Source: an uncultured Mollicutes bacterium
GTDB lineage: Bacteria; Bacillota_I; Bacilli_A; RFN20; CAG-826
Direction: 5' to 3'
Assembly: GCA_900540385.1 (NCBI GenBank)
Contig: UQFY01000030.1
Coordinates: 1-12,980 of the forward strand
DNA length: 12,980 nucleotides
Shown here: one piece after another, positions 7,817-12,980 of the stretch
Position numbering within the stretch: the first letter of the stretch is position 1
Layout of the letters: every line of letters starts with the position of its first letter
Notes under the pieces: generated by a model
What the model was told of the DNA's origin: nothing
What the model saw: the letters and a program-made list of their open reading frames with translations, nothing else
Databases searched by the model: none
Translations under genes and position numbers: made by a program

Positions 7817-8026
7817 GCTAGGAAACTAGCTACCAGAGGGAAACATTGTTCCCCTACAACTTATTTTAAAGGTATCCTGACTGGAGACGCTGGTGTTGAA
7901 AGCCTGACCATTATGGAATCAGGAATCCTAAAAGCCGACCAAGGAGACCACCTCATTCACACGAGGAAACTTATCCTTCCCTCTGGGGATATGAAAAACG
8001 GCTATCAAGCGATAGCCTTTTCTTTT
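7817..8026 (+). ncRNA. candidate structured small RNA, about 200 nt, family not recognised
   Basis: The segment folds by eye into an ordered set of helices. A 5' hairpin GCTAG-GAAA-CTAGC (7817-7830) has a GNRA tetraloop. A long-range closing stem pairs CCAGAGGG (7833-7840) with CCCTCTGG (7979-7986). Inside it, TCCTGA (7875-7880) pairs with TCAGGA (7919-7924), extended by AGG/CCT after a 2x2 internal loop. AAGGA (7941-7945) pairs with TCCTT (7974-7978), directly stacked on the closing stem and capped by CCTC/GAGG (7951-7954, 7963-7966). An intrinsic terminator ends it. An alternative hairpin using GGG 7838-7840 with CCC 7851-7853 would compete with the closing stem. A -10 box lies upstream. 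No downstream plus-strand gene exists, so it would be a free-standing RNA. The same stretch is also free of stops in one frame (7790-8041) but has no credible start. Confidence 0.45.
8000..8026. terminator. bidirectional terminator for the small RNA and the phn-type operon
   Basis: A perfect 7-bp stem GGCTATC (8000-8006) and GATAGCC (8011-8017) has an AAGC loop. It is followed on the plus strand by TTTTCTTTT (8018-8026). On the minus strand the same stem is followed by GTTTTT. It lies directly after the kinase stop codon (8025-8027) on the minus strand. Confidence 0.85.
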
Positions 8027-8501
8027 AATTCCAATACTCGACTTTAATTTCATCAAACATCTTTGCTACTTCAGCGGAAGGATCGACGTAGCTTTGAATC
8101 ATTTGATCAATAACGTTATCAGGAACCCATTTGTCTTTGATACGCATCTTATTTTGTTTATAACAAATGGAATAATCATGCATCTTAATCATAAAAAGAA
8201 GAGAGTGATCATATCCTTTTAAGCGATCCATGTAATATTTACGTCTATAGTCTTCAAGGAAAATGGAATCTTCAATAACCGTGCATTCCTCGTATTTGGC
8301 AAAAATCTCATTGCTTTGACGAATCATTTCATCAAAAATAACTTCCATATGCTCCGGAAAGATAAGGTATGAGCCGGTTATTTGTTTTCTTGTCTCATCT
8401 GTATCGATGATAAAAACGTTTTTATGTGTCTTTTGATATTCCTTGCACCAAGTGGACTTGCCACTTCCGGGAATACCGGCCATCAATATCAGGTTTTTCA
8501 T
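8025..8501 (-). CDS. small P-loop kinase, AAA_33 / polynucleotide-kinase-like
   Basis: The 158-aa protein is a P-loop phosphotransferase. It has Walker A GIPGSGKST (9-17), an acidic DTDETR segment (33-38) in the place where such kinases bind substrate or base, and a basic lid region (about 113-131, KMRIKDKWVPDNVI). The layout matches the AAA_33 group, which includes polynucleotide kinase-like and small-molecule kinases. Its ATG overlaps the stop of the upstream permease by one base (TAATG), so it is the last, translationally coupled member of the transporter operon. That context suggests it acts on the imported compound or a product of it. It is not recognisably PhnN, although a comparable role in a phosphorylated-sugar step is conceivable. 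The substrate is unknown. Confidence 0.85.
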   Translation of the reverse strand: MKNLILMAGIPGSGKSTWCKEYQKTHKNVFIIDTDETRKQITGSYLIFPEHMEVIFDEMIRQSNEIFAKYEECTVIEDSIFLEDYRRKYYMDRLKGYDHSLLFMIKMHDYSICYKQNKMRIKDKWVPDNVIDQMIQSYVDPSAEVAKMFDEIKVEYWN

Positions 8502-9412
8502 TAGACGAGTCTCTTTCTTAAGAAACTAGAAACTGCGTTGATGCCAATAACAAGAATCAAAATACCAATAATGCAAGCGCCGAGGTTATGGTAATGGTTC
8601 GCTTCGGTAGAAAGATAGTAACCAATACCACCATCAACACCAAGAACAACGCCTAAGATTGTTGCAGTACGAATGTTGATATCAAAACGATATAAGGCAA
8701 CAGAAATTAAATTTGGACGAACTTGAGGCAAAACAGCCAAATGTATTTGTTGCCATTTGCCTGCTCCACAAGCTAGTACCCCTTCAATCGGCTCTTCTTG
8801 AATGCCGTCTATTTGGTCAGCATAAAGTTTTCCAATCATGCCAATAGAGTGAACGCCAATAACCAAGATACCTGAAACATAGCTAAAGCCGGAGAACATA
8901 ACAAGAATTAAAGCGAAGATAATCTCAGGGAAAGTACGGATGGCAATTAAAATGATTTCGCATGGCCAAGCAGCATTTCCAAAGAGTTTATGCGAAGCTA
9001 ATAAGCCAAAAGGTATAGCAACAATGGAGGCAATTAAAGTGCCAATATAAGCAATGCCAAAGGTTTTGATAATGAACCAAACAACACTTTCTTGGAAAGT
9101 ATAAGAACCATATCCAAAGAAGAAAGACCAATCTGGCTGAACCAGTAATCCAAGGTTATACCAACCTTGTTTGATATTTCCACCAATGGCAAATTCATCG
9201 TTCATATTTAAATCGAAATGAACGAAAAGAAGCATGGAGATGAGGGCTACGATAAACAATAAATCAACAACCCAGTCCAAAGGACGTTTTTTATACGCTT
9301 CCTCTGCAGAACCAAAATTCTTCGCTTTGCGATAAGTGATTTGATCAATCACAAGCATGGCGAGGAGGGCGATAACAAGAAAAATGGAACTAACACCAAA
9401 AGTGATACTCAT
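8501..9412 (-). CDS. phnE: phosphonate-type ABC transporter permease (PhnE family, second copy)
   Basis: This inner subunit of a PhnCDE-type importer is 303 aa. Hydrophobic segments lie near 5-22, 48-66, 112-138, 150-172, 178-195 and 277-298. The EAA-type coupling loop is at about 210-230 (EGVLACGAGKWQQIHLAVLPQ). After it comes the PhnE hallmark LYRFDINIRTATILGVV (240-256) and a GGIG turn. A strong GGGAGG ribosome site precedes the ATG, which overlaps the stop of the first permease by four bases (ATGA). The two permeases probably form a heterodimeric pore with two copies of the ATPase. The ligand need not be a phosphonate, since the family also moves phosphite and related oxyanions, and a Mycoplasma relative has been linked to thiamine pyrophosphate. 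Confidence 0.9.
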   Translation of the reverse strand: MSITFGVSSIFLVIALLAMLVIDQITYRKAKNFGSAEEAYKKRPLDWVVDLLFIVALISMLLFVHFDLNMNDEFAIGGNIKQGWYNLGLLVQPDWSFFFGYGSYTFQESVVWFIIKTFGIAYIGTLIASIVAIPFGLLASHKLFGNAAWPCEIILIAIRTFPEIIFALILVMFSGFSYVSGILVIGVHSIGMIGKLYADQIDGIQEEPIEGVLACGAGKWQQIHLAVLPQVRPNLISVALYRFDINIRTATILGVVLGVDGGIGYYLSTEANHYHNLGACIIGILILVIGINAVSSFLRKRLV

Positions 9413-10377
9413 CTTGATTTCCTCCCTAACATGTTTGAAATGATTTGCAAGAAGATAACCTCAATAAATAAAGGAATCATCATTGCGCCAATCTTGTCAT
9501 AATAACCGGATGCATAGTTATTTTTTAAAGCATAACCATATCCGCCAGCTCCAACATAACCAAGAATGACAGAAGCACGAATGTTAATTTCAAACGTGTA
9601 TAAGACGTTGGCAAAGAACATTGGTTGAACTTGTGGGTGAATGCCAAGCAAAATACATTGAATTGTGCCACCACCATTACTTCTTATGGCTTCAAATGGT
9701 GACATTTCAACCGTTTCGACATATTCATACATCATTTGGTACATGATGCCTAAAGTAAATATAGCAATAGATAAGACACCGGTAACTAAGGAAGCGCCAA
9801 AGAATAAACGGAGAATTAAAGCCATTACCAATTGAGGCACGGTTCTAAGAATATCGTTAATGGTTCTAACCGTTCCTCTAAGAACACGGTTTTTATTGAT
9901 GTTTTGTGCGCAAAGATAATAAATAGGGACAGAGAGGACGCAGCCAATAATCGTGCCCAAGAAACACATTTCATTGGTTGTCCAAATATCCTTAATAGCG
10001 GTACCCCACATATAACCCCAGTAAGCATCCCATGTCTTTAAGGAATTAGGAAGAGGAGAGAACATTTTTACAAATATGGCACCAAGCTGATCCCATTTAA
10101 AACCAGAGAAGGTTTTATAATCGATTGTAAATAAACAACCGATAAGCAAAAGAACAACAGCAACTAAAGAAACGATCAAAGCAATCGGCTTCTTTTTACG
10201 GATGATGCGTGTACAAGAGCCATCGTGTGCCTCAGAAAGATCAACTGTAACATCGTAATAAAAGTATTTATCAACAAACTCTTTTTTCTTCAATGCACGG
10301 GCTTGTTTCTTCTTGTACGCTTCAATTTTCTTTAATTGCTCAGGCGTGTATTCTTCAGAATGATTCGTAGCATCCAT
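9409..10377 (-). CDS. phnE: phosphonate-type ABC transporter permease (PhnE family, first copy) with charged N-terminal extension
   Basis: This is the partner permease, 322 aa. After about 63 residues of charged, lysine-rich, probably cytosolic sequence come hydrophobic segments near 64-84, 137-156, 181-212, 255-275 and 297-315. The coupling loop is at about 229-251 (EAIRSNGGGTIQ and then LLGIHPQVQP). The PhnE signature LYTFEINIRASVILGYVGAG lies at 259-278. Canonical PhnE is about 260-280 aa and begins close to its first membrane helix, so the N-terminal extension is unusual. Its start overlaps the phnC stop by one base (TAATG). Confidence 0.9.
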   Translation of the reverse strand: MDATNHSEEYTPEQLKKIEAYKKKQARALKKKEFVDKYFYYDVTVDLSEAHDGSCTRIIRKKKPIALIVSLVAVVLLLIGCLFTIDYKTFSGFKWDQLGAIFVKMFSPLPNSLKTWDAYWGYMWGTAIKDIWTTNEMCFLGTIIGCVLSVPIYYLCAQNINKNRVLRGTVRTINDILRTVPQLVMALILRLFFGASLVTGVLSIAIFTLGIMYQMMYEYVETVEMSPFEAIRSNGGGTIQCILLGIHPQVQPMFFANVLYTFEINIRASVILGYVGAGGYGYALKNNYASGYYDKIGAMMIPLFIEVIFLQIISNMLGRKSR

Positions 10378-11156
10378 TATTTTTCCTCCGAAGAATCAAG
10401 GCCAAGATTTTCGTTTTTGTTAAGTGCACGTCCGTAAATTTTCATTGTCACTTCATCGGTGACTTCTTCTGGTTTGCCATCGAAAACAACTTGTCCAGCT
10501 TTAACGCCAATAATACGGGTTGAATAACGTTTTGCTAAATCAACGTGGTGCATATTGGCAATAATGGTGATTCCGAGTTTATTAATACGAGTGAAATCAT
10601 CCATGACACTAATGGTGGTCACCGGGTCAAGAGAGGCAACAGGTTCATCAGCTAAGATGAGTTTTGGGTCTTGCGTTAGAGCTCTTGCTAAAGCGACACG
10701 TTGCTGTTGTCCACCAGATAACTGGTCGGCACGAACATATGCTTTATCAAGAATTCCAAGCTTGTCTAAGCTACGCAAAGCAAGCATTTTTTCGTCTTTT
10801 GAATAGATATTGAATAAGGTTTCAAAAGTATTGTGATAACCAACTCTTCCAGCCAAAACGTTTTTGAAAACGGTTGAACGTTTCACAAGGTTGAAAGATT
10901 GGAAAATCATGCCAATGTCTTTACGAGCAGAACGGAGTTTCTTTCCTTTTAAAGAAGAAATATCCACTCCATCGATGAGAATTTCACCACCACTGATGTC
11001 ATGCATTCTATTAATGCAACGAATAAGGGTGGATTTCCCAGCTCCGGAAAGGCCGATGATTGAAACGAACTCACCATCTTGGATGGTAAGATTAACGTCA
11101 CTTAAAGCTTTGAATCCGTTTGGATACACTTTATCTACATGTTTAATTTCAATCAT
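10377..11156 (-). CDS. phnC: phosphonate-type ABC transporter ATP-binding protein (PhnC family)
   Basis: The cytosolic ATPase of the importer is 259 aa, about the usual PhnC length. It has Walker A GLSGAGKST (35-43), Q-loop Q86, signature LSGGQQQRV (146-154), Walker B LILADE (166-171) and switch histidine H203. Family-specific stretches are GLSGAGKSTLIRCINR, FQSFNLVKRSTVFKNVLAGR and ADEPVASLDPVT, all typical of PhnC. A GGAGAGG ribosome site sits a few bases before the ATG. The gap to the binding-protein gene is 48 bases and contains a stem-loop. Confidence 0.94.
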   Translation of the reverse strand: MIEIKHVDKVYPNGFKALSDVNLTIQDGEFVSIIGLSGAGKSTLIRCINRMHDISGGEILIDGVDISSLKGKKLRSARKDIGMIFQSFNLVKRSTVFKNVLAGRVGYHNTFETLFNIYSKDEKMLALRSLDKLGILDKAYVRADQLSGGQQQRVALARALTQDPKLILADEPVASLDPVTTISVMDDFTRINKLGITIIANMHHVDLAKRYSTRIIGVKAGQVVFDGKPEEVTDEVTMKIYGRALNKNENLGLDSSEEK

Positions 11157-11192
11157 AGGGCCTCTCCGAATATTTTTATGGATTAATTTTAA

Positions 11193-11209
11193 CCTAATTT
11201 AGAATTAGG
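11193..11209 (-). promoter_or_regulatory. intercistronic stem-loop over the binding-protein stop codon
   Basis: A 7-bp inverted repeat, CCTAATT (11193-11199) and AATTAGG (11203-11209), has a 3-base loop and spans the TAA stop (11207-11205). On the minus strand it is followed by TTAAAATTAATCC, which is only partly T-rich, so it would be a leaky terminator or a 3' mRNA stabiliser. This position is common between a binding-protein gene and the rest of an importer operon, where it keeps the binding protein in excess. Confidence 0.45.
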
Positions 11210-12506
11210 CGATATCGTTTCCTTGGGCATCAACTTCGCCGTTCATAGCTTTTCTTTGAAGGATCTTGTGGGCTTCATCGAACATTTCAGAGCTAGAATT
11301 GCCAGCGAAATCATCAGCTTGGACTTTATATCCTGCACGGGAAGCAGAAAGAAGAACATCAACTTTTCCTGGGTTGGCAACATATGCGGAAGCATAAGAA
11401 GCGGCAGGTAAGAAAGCGGCATCAATTTGCTTAGCAACAAGAGCTTGTGTGGTCATTTCATAACCGCTAGAAGCTGGAGCAACAGTGATAGTGAAATCGA
11501 ATTTATTGTCGACATAGCCAGAAAGTTTTGGAGCAAGAGCTTTTGCTCTAGATTCCAAAGTAGAGGCATCATTGGATGGAACTAATTGGATGTTGATCTT
11601 CTTTTCCGCATCGGTGGAAGGAGCATCTTTTGGATCGTTGGTTACATTTTCTGGAATGGTAACGGTGTTGCCTTTTTGGGCTTCGCTCCACTTATACATT
11701 TCTTTAGCAGATTTATAGTCGGAGTCTTTTGCATCAACATAACCGGTGTGGCTATAGATTTGATAGACCAACCAGGCGGCAGAACCTTCTGCATCCTTGG
11801 TTCCATCTTTAACGGCAGCTTTGAAGGCTTTAGAGATAGCAGCACGTTTTGCATCACTTAAGGAAGAACGAACAGAGACAGTATCGTTCATGATTGGATC
11901 AGTGATGGCAATGGTGTAAGTATTGGCAAATAATTCGTCTCTCTTTTCATATTTGCCACCTTTTTGAACATAAGCAGAACCGTATCTGGTATCCATGAAA
12001 CCGCAGGTAACATCGATAACACCGGTCATTAAGCTATCAACACCATCTGGATAGGTGCCTTGTTCGACACAAATGACAGCTTTTGCTTTATCAGCTTCGC
12101 TTAAAGCGTTGTATTCAGCACGGGTCTTGAAGCCAAGAGTGTATCCATGTTGATAGAGATAATAGGTTGGATAGACATAGCCAGCGGAAGAAGTAGAAGA
12201 CATAACGCCCCAAACGGCATTCTTGTCATGTAATTTCTTGAGCATTTGTTCTTCGGTGTCACCTTTTGTGATGCCAAATTTGTCTTTTCCGATATATTCA
12301 CGGGCTTGGTCACGAAGAGTGTAGATGACGGCGCTATAGAACATGACTTCGGTTTTGGATTGTTGTCCACGATAAACATAAGCATTGCTTGCAAGTTCAT
12401 CGACTTTTGCATCAATGGCGTTTCCGGTGCCGCCGTTACCGCATGATGCGAGCATGGAGGCGAACATAACGCCATTCATGATGAGGAGACTTAATTTCTT
12501 TTTCAT
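11205..12506 (-). CDS. PhnD-like substrate-binding lipoprotein with permuted halves
   Basis: This extracellular, membrane-tethered binding protein for the importer is 433 aa. It starts with a type II signal peptide (MKKK, hydrophobic core, lipobox LASC; lipid-bearing Cys22). The ATG at 12506 is chosen because AAAGGA precedes it; a TTG at 12581 would put 25 non-signal residues in front. Residues about 44-275 match the part of PhnD that normally comes second, including YRGQQ..FYSAVIY, SSTSSAGYVYPTYYL (103-117), GVIDVTCGF and ITDPIMNDTVSVR (201-213). After a linker (about 280-303), residues 304-396 match what is normally the N-terminal start of PhnD: INIQLVPSNDASTLESRAK, QIDAAFLPAASYASAY and LLSASRAGYKVQ. 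The order is thus reversed. A C-terminal helix-like tail ends the protein. It should keep a two-lobed fold. The ligand is not known. Confidence 0.9.
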   Translation of the reverse strand: MKKKLSLLIMNGVMFASMLASCGNGGTGNAIDAKVDELASNAYVYRGQQSKTEVMFYSAVIYTLRDQAREYIGKDKFGITKGDTEEQMLKKLHDKNAVWGVMSSTSSAGYVYPTYYLYQHGYTLGFKTRAEYNALSEADKAKAVICVEQGTYPDGVDSLMTGVIDVTCGFMDTRYGSAYVQKGGKYEKRDELFANTYTIAITDPIMNDTVSVRSSLSDAKRAAISKAFKAAVKDGTKDAEGSAAWLVYQIYSHTGYVDAKDSDYKSAKEMYKWSEAQKGNTVTIPENVTNDPKDAPSTDAEKKINIQLVPSNDASTLESRAKALAPKLSGYVDNKFDFTITVAPASSGYEMTTQALVAKQIDAAFLPAASYASAYVANPGKVDVLLSASRAGYKVQADDFAGNSSSEMFDEAHKILQRKAMNGEVDAQGNDIA

Positions 12507-12594
12507 AAGTTTTTTCCTTTCGGGCCTTTGCCCATTATCTGATGCAACACAATAAGTTTGATTAAAAGAAAGATTCTCCAATGCGCATTATCCT
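12507..12594 (-). promoter_or_regulatory. leader and probable promoter region of the importer operon
   Basis: On the minus strand two GATAAT boxes (12539-12534 and 12592-12587) could act as -10, but neither has a good -35. A small hairpin GGGC-AAAG-GCCC (12533-12522) lies just ahead of the AAAGGA ribosome site and could hinder ribosome access. No known riboswitch class was recognised here. Confidence 0.3.
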
Positions 12595-12879
12595 CTACAG
12601 ATTAATGTAAGCATATGGCCCTTTACAAAAAGACATATCGTATTCATCAGCCTTAAGTTTAACCACGGTTTTGCCTCTAGTGGTAGCAGTATTTGTTAAG
12701 AAAGCGTTTTCTAATAAAAACACTTTTACATTTTCATTTTTTATAAGATAATAATTATTCTCAAAAATGCTAAAAAATATAGTTTTTATCGATATTTCTC
12801 TTTGGGAAAGTCTTATATTATACAACACATTTTTGTGGATATAAACCAGTTTAAAAATATCGATATTTTTAGAATGCAA
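12595..12879 (-). pseudogene. doubtful 94-codon frame, perhaps a gyrase/topoisomerase IV A-type C-terminal fragment
   Basis: A frame with an ATG at 12879 and a TAG at 12597-12595 is open for 94 codons. The first half is AT-driven, low-complexity and rich in Ile, Phe and Asn. The second half, with VKVFLLENAFLTNTATTRGK and then TVVKLKADEYD, faintly recalls the C-terminal repeat of GyrA/ParC proteins, where a similar stretch ends in a Gly-x-x-V-x-K-L-K pattern. There is no ribosome site at the start. It may be a gene remnant or chance. The region is otherwise very AT-rich intergenic DNA. Confidence 0.2.
12787..12871. repeat. two TATCGATA palindromes 71 bp apart, the second inside a 20-bp perfect palindrome
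   Basis: TATCGATA occurs at 12787-12794 and 12858-12865. The second is the centre of a perfect 20-bp palindrome (12852-12871) with A-runs on the left and T-runs on the right. The distance is close to seven helical turns. They could be protein-binding sites or a product of AT-rich drift. Confidence 0.35.
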
Positions 12880-12927
12880 AATCTTCTAAATGTCTATTAG
12901 ATTGAATGCTCATAAAAACCATTTTGA

Positions 12928-12980
12928 AAGAACAAAAGCGAAATGAATTTCGCATGAAACTCGGAATTGCAATCCGAGTT
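12928..12980 (-). terminator. tandem hairpins, likely terminator for a minus-strand gene beyond the window
   Basis: Two inverted repeats stand in a row. The first is an 8-bp stem, AACTCGGA (12958-12965) with TCCGAGTT (12973-12980). The second is a 7-bp repeat, GCGAAAT/ATTTCGC (12938-12953). On the minus strand the second is followed by TTTTGTTCTTT, a good terminator tail. This implies a minus-strand transcript arriving from the right of the window. Confidence 0.55.

Noticed and set aside
7282..8000. yybP-ykoY manganese riboswitch linked to the mntP remnant
   Set aside because: The conserved GGGGAGUAG and GCAAGACC-type elements were looked for on both sides and not found in proper order.
11586..11861. 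Antisense open frames within the binding-protein gene
   Set aside because: They are shadows of a well-supported gene with no ribosome site or recognisable motif.
12507..12581. Earlier TTG start for the binding lipoprotein
   Set aside because: It would place 25 residues ahead of a textbook lipoprotein signal peptide.
1..12980. CRISPR arrays, tRNA or rRNA genes, insertion sequences
   Set aside because: No regularly spaced repeats, no cloverleaf or rRNA-like segment, and no transposase or flanking inverted repeats were seen.

Overview
The window reads as chromosomal DNA of an AT-rich, low-GC Gram-positive bacterium. It most likely belongs to the Bacillota, class Bacilli, in an uncultured gut-type lineage near Erysipelotrichales, RF39 or Acholeplasmatales; this placement is inference from codon use and gene style. 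Supporting signs are strong GGAGG-type ribosome sites, a Gram-positive lipobox lipoprotein, tightly overlapping operons with ATGA and TAATG junctions, and use of TGA as a stop (rarA, phnE1). The last point excludes the Mycoplasma code.

Layout. Positions 123-2134 (+) hold rarA (AAA+ replication-fork ATPase), translationally coupled to an OmpR-type response regulator with no sensor kinase beside it. A two-way terminator (2135-2162) separates this pair from a minus-strand block. That block, read right to left, runs from a membrane-anchored XRE regulator (7266-6661) to a MacB-like ABC ATPase and its 839-residue FtsX-type permease (6587-3364), then trpS (3315-2161). A palindrome sits between a possible -35 and -10 in front of the ABC pair and is a candidate operator.

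Positions 7267-8024 lack an intact gene. They hold the XRE promoter and a leader hairpin, a frameshifted and internally deleted remnant of a MntP-like manganese exporter (7411-7789), and then a probable structured small RNA (about 7817-8026, +) with its own -10 box and terminator. That terminator also serves the operon on its right.

Positions 8025-12506 (-) form one five-gene operon: lipoprotein substrate-binding protein, ATPase (PhnC type), two permeases (PhnE type) and a small P-loop kinase. The transporter is of the phosphonate/PhnCDE family, but no C-P lyase or other phosphonate catabolism gene is in view. The true ligand may be another phosphorylated or oxyanion compound, perhaps one processed by the kinase.

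The most striking feature is the binding protein. Its PhnD-like halves are in swapped order: the SSTSSAGY half comes first and the INIQLVPSND half second, joined by a short linker. It therefore looks like a natural circular permutant. Positions 12507-12980 are very AT-rich, with a doubtful 94-codon frame, palindromes, and tandem hairpins that look like a terminator for a minus-strand gene beyond the window.
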